Below are positions 1-6,679 of a stretch of 10,000 nucleotides of DNA, in pieces; the first letter of the stretch is position 1; each line of letters starts with the position of its first letter. Below the pieces are notes generated by a model. That model ran no database searches. It was not told where the DNA came from and saw only the letters and a list, made by a program, of their open reading frames with translations. The position numbers and the translations under genes are program-made. Source of the DNA: Stramonita haemastoma (taxonomy: Eukaryota > Mollusca > Gastropoda > Neogastropoda > Muricidae); NCBI GenBank assembly GCA_030674155.1, contig CM060342.1, positions 11,235,328 through 11,245,327 of the forward strand, written 5' to 3'.

Positions 1-478
1 CTTTGTTAAACTTACACAACGCATTCAGAAGCTTCCCCCCAAAAAATCAGTTATTACAATGATATATTGGCTGCAAAGGTTTTTTCTAAACATTTGTAGC
101 GACCGCCCCCCCCCCTCCTTCTCTCTGTCTCTGAGTCTCTCTCTCTCAAATAAAATAAATTATGTTCCAACAAAATATATCAACCATTCTCATGTATCTA
201 GACTATGATCCTAGGATTAGTAATCCTAAAATCATTAGAAATCTAGTTTTATTTACTAAAGCCTTTAAAAAAAAAGAGAAATGTTGTCGTAAGGTCATAC
301 TTTTTTCCCATGTGAATTTGTTTGCATTTGTTTGTCACCGCTGTACTTCATCCTGTATTCCTGTCATCATCATGAATTGATCAGCACCCTCTTCATGTAT
401 GTGCCAACGGCCTTTTATGAATAATTTTTCTCAGAGTTTTGTGTGCCATCCTGTTTGCCATCTCTTCAGATATTTTGA
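1..478. other. AT-rich non-coding sequence with C-run and CT-rich patch
   Basis: I see no gene here. The stretch contains a run of ten C (106-115) followed by a CT-rich patch to about 147, then AT-rich sequence. The short open frame near 162-380 has no recognisable domain and ordinary AT-rich composition, so I do not call it. The sequence just before 479 may include poorly conserved SINE body, but I cannot align it convincingly. Confidence 0.6.
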
Positions 479-580
479 TCCTCGAAGTCGGAATGCGGCT
501 ACCTTCATGGTGGCACAAAATGGTCGCATACACAAAATCCATCATTGGTAAATCTTGGAGCTCTAACTGAGGAACGAAAA
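479..580 (+). mobile_element. SINE 3' fragment (copy A)
   Basis: This is the 3' end of the same SINE family as the copies at 652-1067 and 4585-4963. It carries the core GAAGTCGGAATGCGGCT at 484-500, then 'ATGGTGGCACAAAATGGTCGCATACAC', the segment around CATTGGTAAATCTTGGAGCTCT, and a terminal GAGGAACGAAAAC, all in the same order as the other copies. No tRNA-like head or Pol III boxes are visible upstream, so the copy appears 5'-truncated or decayed beyond recognition at its 5' side. Homology among copies is seen directly; the SINE assignment rests on the full-length copies. Confidence 0.75.
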
Positions 581-651
581 CAATCCTTAAAGGCTGGTTT
601 GTCTTCCTTTCAGTCATCAAGATGTGATGTTGATAACTAGCCTAACAAGAA

Positions 652-1067
652 AAAGGGTACAGGATGGTAAGACTTTCACCTGCAAAAACAAGTAAACCAT
701 ATTGTTCTGGGTTCGATTCCAGCCTCACCCTTTCTTCCCAGGTTGATGAAAAAATCGAACTGAATATAAAAGTCCTTCGGGTGAGACTATAACAAAGGCC
801 CCGTGTGCAAATACACGCAGAACACCTTACGCATACGTTTATAACCTACTCCGCCTTTTTGGAAAAGTGGGCTATTTTGTACCGGCAGATGTTGACCCTT
901 TTCTTTTTAAAGCATGCACACAACTGTCTTGTTTTAGACACCAATATTCCATCCCCAAAGTCGGGATGCAGCTGCCTAAATGGTGGGGCAAAACTAAAAA
1001 CGGTCGCAGACGCAAAATTTCACCATTGATGAACCTCGAAGCTCTCGCCGAGAAACAGGAAAACAAC
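652..1067 (+). mobile_element. tRNA-derived SINE, near full length, diverged (copy B)
   Basis: The 5' end is a degenerate tRNA-like head. AAAGGGT at 652-658 can pair with ACCCTTT at 727-733. A weak A box lies near 656-672, and a perfect B box GGTTCGATTCC lies at 710-720. The body has AAAATCGAACTGAAT (751-765), shared base for base with copy C, and a conserved block at 772-809 ending CCCCGTGTGCA that resembles the central domain of many invertebrate SINEs. The 3' half has the AAGTCGGGATGCAGCTGCC core (about 959-977), then ATGGTGGGGCAAAA, a GATGAACCTCGAAGCTCTCGCCGAG segment and an A-rich AAC-type tail. Divergence from copy C suggests an old insertion. Transcription would be by RNA polymerase III if active, but the weak A box argues against activity. 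Both ends are estimated to within about 10 bases. Confidence 0.8.
710..720 (+). promoter_or_regulatory. Pol III B box of SINE copy B
   Basis: GGTTCGATTCC matches the eukaryotic tRNA B-box consensus GGTTCGANTCC exactly. It sits about 40 bases after the degenerate A-box region, a normal spacing for an internal Pol III promoter. Confidence 0.75.
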
Positions 1068-1111
1068 TGTCCAAACAGTGTTGGACACACACCTGTGCTG
1101 ATTCTGGTGGC

Positions 1112-1113
<2 letters not shown>

Positions 1114-1177
<64 letters not shown>
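1114..1177 (+). repeat. (TG)32 microsatellite
   Basis: Uninterrupted TG dinucleotide run of 64 bases. It starts about 47 bases after the 3' end of SINE copy B. Open reading frames through it encode only Cys-Val or Thr-His repeats and are artefacts. Confidence 0.97.
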
Positions 1178-1181
<4 letters not shown>

Positions 1182-1249
1182 ATTGTTGGTGGGGCGGGGT
1201 GGAGGACATGATAGATACATTTTTTATTGTGTGGAGACGCATGTGCGTG

Positions 1250-1369
1250 ACGTGTGTGTGTGTGTGTGTGTTGTGTATGTGTGCGTGCGCGCATGCGTGT
1301 GTGTGTGTGTGTTGTGTGTGTGTGCGCGCGCGCACGCGCGCGGCGCGTGTGTGTGTGTGTGTGTGTGGC
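1250..1369 (+). repeat. Imperfect TG/CG alternating purine-pyrimidine tract
   Basis: TG runs are interrupted by TTG, ATG and CG steps, with a CG-rich centre at about 1320-1347 (GTGCGCGCGCGCACGCGCG). From 1313 the alternation is almost unbroken to 1367 apart from one GG step. Such sequence is classically prone to the left-handed Z form. Confidence 0.9.
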
Positions 1370-1404
1370 TGATCTGACGGGAGTAGTGTGGGTGGGTGCA
1401 GTAT

Positions 1405-1460
1405 GAGTGGGAAAGGGGGGAGGGAGAGGCAGGAGGGGAAGAGGCGAGGAGAGAAGAGGA
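1405..1460 (+). repeat. Polypurine (G/A) tract
   Basis: Nearly pure G/A sequence with only three pyrimidines (a T at 1407 and C at 1430 and 1445). It includes a six-G run at 1415-1420. It directly follows the alternating tract and a G/T-rich linker. No gene features were found. Confidence 0.8.
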
Positions 1461-1564
1461 TTTTCAAAACTATCATGGCAGTCGTATCAGCAGCAGGTGG
1501 AGAAGAAACAGCAGTTTGTTAGACTTAGAGCAAGATTTGTCTTAGAAAAACAACAACAAACTAT

Positions 1565-1830
1565 GAGGTATATGAAATTGAGAGATGTAAAAGTCTTCAT
1601 CCATATTGCAATGAGCAGAAAACACGTTGGTAACCATACTATCAAAAGACTAATTGGAAAACATAAAGCATTCGATGCATGAAGTGGTACACATACTGTA
1701 AAGGTATATGAAAGTGATAAATTAAAAGTAGTCATCCATTTGGTAGTGAGCCGAGTACACCTTACACTAACCATGCCACCAAATGACTGATAGGAAAACT
1801 ATAAACATTCAATGCATGAAGCGTTACTAC
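1565..1830 (+). repeat. Two-unit diverged tandem repeat, period about 137 bp
   Basis: Unit 1 (about 1565-1700) and unit 2 (about 1701-1830) align along their whole length. Shared blocks are GGTATATGAAA at 1567 and 1703, TCATCCAT at 1597 and 1733, the TAACCAT segments, GGAAAAC before ATAAA, and TTCRATGCATGAAG at 1671 and 1808. By eye most positions match, with scattered substitutions and small indels. No third unit is visible on either side. No protein or RNA gene is apparent. It could be the remnant of a satellite array or a local segmental duplication. Confidence 0.8.
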
Positions 1831-2089
1831 ATTCAACTCTGAACATTATGCTTTACAACGTAAAATAACAGTATGAAAAAAACGGTCAAGAACTACTGAT
1901 TTGTACACTATAACGCCACATGCTTCTGTTGTTGTTTTTTCTAAAGCGATAACAGTTGAGCGGTTTTTTTTTTCATATACTAATAAACTGCTGGGTTTTC
2001 AAAAGATGTAGGTGTTTATGTACAGATATTTTGTCAAATGTTGATACGTACGAGGGTGGCAGAAAAAAAGGAACATAATCTTAGTTTAT
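1831..2089. other. AT-rich non-coding sequence
   Basis: No gene, RNA or recognisable repeat seen. It contains a CTGTTGTTGTTTTTT segment at 1926-1940 that could be a decayed SINE tail on the minus strand, but nothing beside it supports that. Confidence 0.5.
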
Positions 2090-2197
2090 TTAGGTGGGGT
2101 TCTTGGTTGTTTTTCGTTTCTTTGTTTAGGGGGGTTGTTGTTTGGGGTATTTTTTGTTTTTGTTTCGTTTTGTTTTGTTTTTGTTGGGGGGGGGGTA
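2090..2197 (+). repeat. G/T-rich low-complexity tract ending in a ten-G run
   Basis: About 105 bases composed almost only of G and T, with TTTTG-type short repeats and ending in ten consecutive G (2186-2195). No coding signal is visible. Confidence 0.75.
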
Positions 2198-2277
2198 TCT
2201 TCTTTTATTCGGTGCGTTTGGTCAAGCATCCAGAATCGTGTTGTACGGACAGTAATCTCCCTTCGGCCTCACCGTTC

Positions 2278-2362
2278 TGTGTGTGTGTGTGGTGTGTGTG
2301 TGTGTGTGGGTGTGAGTGTATGTGAGTCTCTGTATGTGTGTGTGTGTTGTGTGTGTGTGGTG

Positions 2363-2411
<49 letters not shown>
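2278..2411 (+). repeat. Interrupted (TG)n microsatellite
   Basis: A series of TG runs broken by single-base changes (GGTG, TTG, GAGTCTC), becoming almost pure from about 2359 to 2412. It is directly continuous with the GA tract that follows. Confidence 0.92.

Positions 2412-2452
<41 letters not shown>
2412..2452 (+). repeat. (GA)20 microsatellite
   Basis: Uninterrupted GA dinucleotide run fused to the upstream TG run, forming a compound (TG)n(GA)n microsatellite. Confidence 0.95.
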
Positions 2453-2455
<3 letters not shown>

Positions 2456-2607
2456 AAGCGCGCGTGCGTGCGGGCGTATGTGTCTGTGTGTGTCTACGCT
2501 CTCGCGCGCGAGTGCTGTGTGTGTGTGTGTTGTGTGTGTGTGTGTGTGTGTGTTGTGTGTGTTCGTGCGTGCGCGCGCGCAGAATGAGTGTTTGCATGTG
2601 TGTGTGT
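2453..2607 (+). repeat. Interrupted TG/CG tract with 12-bp palindrome
   Basis: TG runs with CG-rich segments, including the perfect palindrome CTCGCGCGCGAG at 2501-2512 and a GTGCGTGCGCGCGCGC segment near 2565-2580. Simple-sequence DNA; apparent frames through it are not genes. Confidence 0.85.
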
Positions 2608-3070
2608 TAAAAAAAACATTGATTCAATATATATACCTGTTTTTCAGGGGCGATGGTGGGGAGTTTTTTTTTTAAAAAAATCACTAAACTGGGGAAAGGG
2701 GGCGTATAATTAATTTACAGTGGGTCCCACCTTCCCCTTTCTTGTTTTCATGTTTTCGTGATTGTGTTGATGCATAAGCCTACATTTATGAAGACAAGGA
2801 CAAATTGTAAAGTTCAGGTTGGTTTAAAATCATTACCCTTGCATATGAAAGATAATTCATTCATACAGTCATCTTTTTCATCCATTCTTTCATTTTCAGG
2901 TAGGGCATGTTGAAAGGATATTCCACTTACCACCACGACAAGACGACTTCTGGAGGTGTAACCAAATGATGCCTAGATGGTTTTTATAAGCGTCTGTTCC
3001 TGTCGACTTATGATTGAAGGGAAGCAACTCGATTCTCAATGTCATGGAGAGAACTCTGTGCAAAAAGAAA
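2608..3070. other. Non-coding sequence without recognised features
   Basis: AT-rich, apparently unique sequence with short A and T runs. No coding region of meaningful length, RNA gene or repeat match was found. Confidence 0.5.
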
Positions 3071-3106
3071 GGTGGTGGTGGTGGTGGTGGTGGTGTGTGT
3101 GTGTGT

Positions 3107-3159
<53 letters not shown>
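3071..3159 (+). repeat. Compound (GGT)8(TG)n microsatellite
   Basis: Eight GGT triplets (3071-3094) run directly into TG repeats with one GG interruption near 3107-3108, then pure TG to 3159. It lies just beyond the 3' side of the minus-strand SINE at 3200-3510. Confidence 0.95.
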
Positions 3160-3161
<2 letters not shown>

Positions 3162-3448
3162 GGGAGGTTGTTTATTTTTTTTATTTATCTAATTCATAAT
3201 GGAATAAGTACTCATGTGCTTTTTTCATCCAGTCCCCGTGTGTATGCAGTTAATTGTAAATTGTGTCATCTGTTCCCACCGGTACATGATGGCCTACTCT
3301 TACGAAAAGCGGAACAGAAACGGATTTTACGTGTGGTAGATGTTCGTGGTGTGTTTTGACACGGGGCTCAGTTTTAGATCATTCGGGAGGACTTTTGGGA
3401 GGAGTTGAGTCGTCATGATTTTTAATCCAGAGGAAAATCCCTCGAACG

Positions 3449-3459
3449 GGAATCGAACC
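3449..3459 (-). promoter_or_regulatory. Pol III B box of SINE copy D
   Basis: On the minus strand this reads GGTTCGATTCC, an exact match to the tRNA B-box consensus, about 31 bases after the A box. Confidence 0.8.
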
Positions 3460-3490
3460 TGGTCGTCAAATTTCGAGCGCAATGTTCTGA

Positions 3491-3501
3491 CCACTAGGCT
3501 A
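3491..3501 (-). promoter_or_regulatory. Pol III A box of SINE copy D
   Basis: On the minus strand this reads TAGCCTAGTGG, fitting the A-box consensus TRGCNNAGYNGG well. With the intact B box, this is the best-preserved Pol III promoter in the window. Confidence 0.75.
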
Positions 3502-3510
3502 TCTGTCCCC

Positions 3511-3833
3511 TATTTCTACATAACGGACGAAGTGATCGAAATTTCTCTACCTGGTCGTCAGAAAAAACTTTATGGCAATAAAAAGCATGCAAAATAAAGA
3601 GGAAATGTTATCACATCTGGGGGGAAGGTGGCGAAACAGAAACAGACACATCACCACCGCCGCCGCCCCCCCCCCTACACACACCACCCCAACCACCACT
3701 ACCCAGGAGAATGGAGTGGAGAAGGCAGAAAAAAAAACACAGGTGAAAAAGAAAAAAGATTGTAAAAAAACAGAAAACAGAGTGACGAAGGGGAGAAATC
3801 TAATTATCGTTGTTTATTTTTTCCCATTATTTT
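3511..3833. other. Non-coding sequence with C- and A-rich patches
   Basis: A CAC/CCG-rich patch with ten C (about 3650-3708) is followed by an A-rich, purine-biased stretch (3725-3785). An open frame of 134 codons crosses this region, but its residues are low-complexity Pro/Thr and Lys and it runs into the antisense of a decayed LINE, so I do not call it a gene. Confidence 0.5.
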
Positions 3834-3854
3834 CTCACTCACTCACTCACTCAG
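3834..3854 (-). repeat. (TGAG)n 3' tail of RTE-like LINE
   Basis: On the minus strand this reads as repeated TGAG units beginning right at the end of the reverse-transcriptase reading frame. Short tandem repeat tails instead of poly(A) are typical of RTE-clade LINEs. Confidence 0.65.
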
Positions 3855-4190
3855 TCCCATGTCCCAAAGGACGTAGGGGGGACATGAGAGAAGACGCAAC
3901 AGAGATCTTTTTCCATGCTTCACGATCCTGTGTGGCTAGTAGGAGGCGTTGTAGGGGTTGGGCGGTCCAGTCTTGATGTTGTCACCCCATGATTTCTTTT
4001 GGCGGCCTCTTCTTCTCTTGCCCTCGACTGTTCCTTGCAGGATGGTTTTTGCTAGGGTGTTGTGTCTTGTGTGTGACCCAAACCACATCAGCTTTCTCCT
4101 CTTTATGGTGAGAGCAAAGGCTCTTGGGGGCCCACACGCTTTTTGATTTCTTCTTTCACATAGTTATTGGTCTTGTGTTTCACAACCTTA
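3847..4190 (-). pseudogene. Decayed C-terminus of RTE-like LINE reverse transcriptase
   Basis: On the minus strand three overlapping frames together give the C-terminal part of an RTE-type LINE ORF. The pieces are KHKTNNYVKEEIKKRVGPQEPLL (split here as KHKTNNYV and KEEIKKRVGPQEPLL), then TIKRRKLMWFG, KTILQGTVEGKRRRGRQ and WGDNIK, then WTAQPLQRLLLATQDREAW and KKISVASSLMSPLRPLG before a TGA stop at 3847-3849. Known relatives end with the same order of motifs (KTND-YV, GPQEPLL, KRRKL-WFGHVTR, KTILQGT, GRRRGRQ, DNIKEWT). Two single-base deletions, near 4110-4112 and 3970-3971, break the frame, so it is non-functional. The polymerase domain itself is missing. The 5' limit at about 4190 is where recognisable similarity fades. 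No host gene is implied. Confidence 0.85.
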
Positions 4191-4390
4191 ATAAAACAGC
4201 TACACACTTATCTTATCCATTGTTCCTCTATTTGACGCGATAATGTTCAGCTACTGCCAATGTTTTTGGCACAGAATATATGATAGAGAATTGTTATAAA
4301 CATTGCTTGTTGTACTCGTTTCATGCATTGGTGTACACTGTTCTGAACGTATGCAATTTTACGTGGTTGGTTTGGTTGATTGGTCGGTTT
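4191..4390. other. AT-rich non-coding sequence
   Basis: No feature seen apart from a small hairpin, TGCCAA-TGTTT-TTGGCA, near 4256-4272. Confidence 0.5.
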
Positions 4391-4473
4391 GTGTGTGTGT
4401 GTGTGTCTTCAATTTTACGTCTGTTCACTTAATGTGATATTAGACGGGACGTTTGTGTGTGTGTGTGTATGTG

Positions 4474-4506
<33 letters not shown>

Positions 4507-4545
4507 GCGCGCGTGCGTGCGTGTGTGTGTGTTGTGTGTGTGTGT

Positions 4546-4559
<14 letters not shown>
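4391..4559 (+). repeat. (TG)n tracts with CG-rich alternating centre
   Basis: A short TG run (4391-4406), a gap of ordinary sequence, then TG repeats from about 4453 with a GTGC/GCGC block at 4486-4520 and nearly pure TG to 4559. Translations of this region are Cys-Val or Thr-His artefacts. Confidence 0.92.
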
Positions 4560-4576
<17 letters not shown>

Positions 4577-4584
4577 GGCGGGGG
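4560..4584 (+). repeat. Poly-G run between TG tract and SINE tail
   Basis: Nineteen G (4560-4578), a C at 4579, then five G (4580-4584). The run sits exactly between the TG microsatellite and the 3' tail of the minus-strand SINE, and length errors in assembly are likely here. Confidence 0.9.
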
Positions 4585-4890
4585 CTGTTGTTGTTCTTCG
4601 GCTAGAGCTCCGAGGTTCACCAATGGTGATTACTTTGCTTATTCGACCATTACCCCCCCACCATTAAGAAGCCGCATTCCGACTTCAGGGATACAGTTGG
4701 GAATTGAACCTACCAATTTTACCAGGACAGTCGGGAGGTACCTCCCTGCTCTTTCCGATTTTCAAATGTCGTGGGTTCTTCTGATGTGCACAAGTGCGTA
4801 TGCACACGGGTCCGTCTGGTTTAGAGTCCCGTCCGAGACTAAACATTCAGTTCGATTTTCCCGTCAAACCGGAAAGAAGGGGGAAGGCTG

Positions 4891-4901
4891 GGAATGGAAC
4901 C
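4891..4901 (-). promoter_or_regulatory. Pol III B box of SINE copy C
   Basis: On the minus strand this reads GGTTCCATTCC, one mismatch from the B-box consensus, inside a fully paired T-arm. Confidence 0.7.
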
Positions 4902-4943
4902 CAGAGCCTCGCAATTTACTTGCTAGGCAGGTGAGCGTCTAAA

Positions 4944-4954
4944 CCAAACTGCCA
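4944..4954 (-). promoter_or_regulatory. Pol III A box of SINE copy C
   Basis: On the minus strand this reads TGGCAGTTTGG, a good fit to TRGCNNARYNGG, placed directly after the acceptor-like stem and about 42 bases before the B box. Confidence 0.7.
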
Positions 4955-4963
4955 CCTTCCTTC

Positions 4964-5265
4964 TTGAAATTTTGTTAAAATCCAGGGGGTCATTTTCTAG
5001 CCCATGATTTTTGCAGAAGGTAGGGGGCATGATATTTATACTGAAAGAGGCCACAGGTATTCCCACAGGGGCAGGTGTTGGGAGGGGGTGTGAGGGTGGG
5101 TGTTGGTGGGGGGGGGGGGGTACCAATGTAGGGTAAAAGCTAAGGTCAAAAACTACTGAAGAGGTCACGACAGAGACAGGGATTGGCAGTGACAACACGT
5201 TAATGCTGGAGATGATCGCTTGATTGATTCGTGTCGGATTTATCACTCTCTTTCTCTCTATCGGT
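4964..5265. other. Non-coding sequence with G-rich quadruplex-type tract
   Basis: No gene is visible. The middle of the stretch (5080-5120) has at least five G runs on the + strand, the last being thirteen G (5108-5120). The spacing GGG-A-GGG, then about seven bases, GGG-T-GGG fits the usual G-quadruplex pattern. Confidence 0.7.
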
Positions 5266-5580
<315 letters not shown>

Positions 5581-5586
5581 CTTCAG

Positions 5587-5770
5587 TACAGCTCCCCAGT
5601 TCACCCAACTGTCAAATGGGTACCTGCCCTCTTCAGGGTCAGGGAAGGTAAGCAGCGAGGGAGAGGCGATGGGCCCCGCCCTCAATATGCTGGCCCCTAG
5701 AGAAGCTGAGGTCTCTGATGCCTCGCTCCCCTACAACCACATAGGTCATGAGACACCTTTACCTTTACAG
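5587..5770 (+). mobile_element. Probable SINE 3' fragment with ACCTTT tail
   Basis: The segment AGTTCACCCAACTGTCAAATGGGTACCTG resembles the 'CACCCAGGTGTAAATGGGTACCTGG' motif (both recalled) found in several invertebrate SINEs. It is followed by GGGAAGGTAAGCAGCGAGG and GATGGGCCCCGCCCTC, and ends with ACCTTTACCTTTAC, which looks like a two-unit hexamer tail. No Pol III head is visible; the CT microsatellite adjoins the left edge. The assignment is from remembered motif similarity and is tentative. Confidence 0.45.
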
Positions 5771-5932
5771 GTTGGGAACCACCAGACATGGACACAGCTT
5801 TGGCTGCCTGAGAACACAGAGGGAAAGAGAAAGCATTGTCATGGCAGGAGACTGACTGACTTTTTCAGGCCTGAGCGATCAGTCTGCATGGGTCCTCAAT
5901 CCCTACAAATCCTTTCCCACGTAAGACTGCAG
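5771..5932 (+). other. Weak candidate exon (splice-site pair only)
   Basis: A pyrimidine-rich CACCTTTACCTTTACAG acceptor ends at 5770, and a strong donor, CAG followed by GTGAGTAAT, starts its intron at 5933. The interval is 162 bases, a multiple of three, and open in one frame. The 54-residue translation has no domain I recognise, and the acceptor may simply be a SINE tail. Kept as a hypothesis only. Confidence 0.15.
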
Positions 5933-6085
5933 GTGAGTAATGTGAGAATGCAGAGGAGTAAGTATGGAAATATTAACTGCTTTAGGATTTTTGTGTATTC
6001 ATTTTTCGGTCTCTTCCATGTGTTCCCTTATCAGGTTGGGTGTGTAGTGCCTGGTCTTCTCCTGTGCTTGTGACTTGGCCAAGAG

Positions 6086-6205
6086 TTCAATCACGAACAT
6101 ACCCAGCATGCTTTTTGCACAGAAAAAAACTAAGCTGCTCTGAAGTCGGAATGCGTCGGCTGAGGCCAGCGGGCAGACCTCCTGCAGAGTGACAAGCACA
6201 GAAGA
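6086..6205 (+). mobile_element. SINE 3'-half fragment, divergent subfamily
   Basis: TCACGAACATACCCAGCATGC (about 6089-6109) and, 30 bases on, CTGAAGTCGGAATGCG (6140-6155) occur in this order in a SINE family I recall as common in molluscs. The second block is also the 3' core of copies A-C in this window. The sequence after the core (TCGGCTGAGGCCAGCGGG) does not follow copies A-C, so this is another subfamily or a recombined fragment. It ends in an A-rich CAGAAGAAAAAAAAG tail. Confidence 0.5.
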
Positions 6206-6679
6206 AAAAAAAGACACTACAGCAAAGAAGAGAGTAGCTAGAGATGAGACAACAACATGGAATCAGAAATAATAACAACTGTATCAACGGAAAAGTTGAA
6301 CCAAGGCAGACTGACAGTCGTAAACTGCAGGGAAGAGAAACGGGGAGAGATTATATATAAAGAAGAAAGGCGAATTGGGTCCTTGGGGAGCACACAAAAA
6401 GGTCATTTGGGGCCATAAACACACACCCTCACATGCCCCAACATGCCAGCACAGTGTGCCTCAACTCGCTCACAGGATCGTAAACAAGTCTTTGCGGATT
6501 ACACAGTCATTGTCTTCGATAGCTTTTACTAAGCGTTTTCCATGTAAACGAGGTAAATTCTACTGCAGACACCTTTCGTCATAAAGCCACATGCTGATCA
6601 CTGTCTTTCAAAACACAGTCAAGGAAGACTACCGACCGCAAGTCACAGCTGCGCGGTATCAGAAAGCGATCGTAGTTAC
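6206..6679. other. Non-coding sequence
   Basis: No gene or repeat recognised. A TATATATAAAG string at 6352-6362 resembles a TATA box, but no supportable transcript follows. Short open frames here have no recognisable features. Confidence 0.5.

Larger units (their letters stand above)
3200..3510 (-). mobile_element. tRNA-derived SINE with distinct head (copy D)
   Basis: Read on the minus strand, the element begins GGGGACAGATAGCCTAGTGG. It has an A box TAGCCTAGTGG (3491-3501) and a perfect B box GGTTCGATTCC (3449-3459), giving a typical tRNA-like head. The body contains a block at 3359-3386 (CGAATGATCTAAAACTGAGC then CCCGTGT) that parallels copies B and C. It also has a TTCCGCTTTTCG...ATGTACCGG segment matching copy B, then GCATACACAC and TATTCCAT. 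The GAAGTCGGAATGCGG 3' core of copies A-C is absent: either the 3' end is truncated or this subfamily has another tail. An A-rich stretch ending AACAAC extends to about 3166 and may belong to the element. Confidence 0.75.
4585..4963 (-). mobile_element. Full-length tRNA-derived SINE (copy C)
   Basis: Read on the minus strand, the element starts with a tRNA-like head. GGAAGG (4955-4960) pairs with CCTTCC near 4881-4886. An A box TGGCAGTTTGG lies at 4944-4954, a near-consensus B box GGTTCCATTCC at 4891-4901, and the T-arm CTGGG/CCCAG pairs perfectly. The body has AAAATCGAACTGAAT (4845-4859) and a block at 4801-4837 ending GACCCGTGTGCA, shared with copy B. The 3' region has the palindrome GGGAGGTACCTCCC (4733-4746), the GAAGTCGGAATGCGGCT core (4671-4687), a GGTGAACCTCGGAGCTCTAG segment and a GAACAACAACAG tail. 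This is the best reference copy of the family here. The strand and both ends are clear to within a few bases; no target-site duplication is evident because the 3' flank is simple repeat. Confidence 0.87.

Noticed and set aside
652..733. Functional tRNA gene
   Set aside because: The acceptor stem pairs and the B box is perfect, but the T-arm is mispaired, the A box is weak and SINE body follows directly; it is a SINE head.
872..1476. Long minus-strand frames rich in Thr-His repeats
   Set aside because: They are readings of the TG microsatellites and of SINE copy B on its antisense strand; no domain or non-repeat coding signal is present.
3572..3976. 134-codon + strand frame
   Set aside because: Low-complexity Pro/Thr and Lys composition, and its end is antisense to a decayed LINE.
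6352..6362. TATA-box-like TATATATAAAG as a promoter
   Set aside because: No supportable transcript or coding region follows, and such strings are common in AT-rich DNA.
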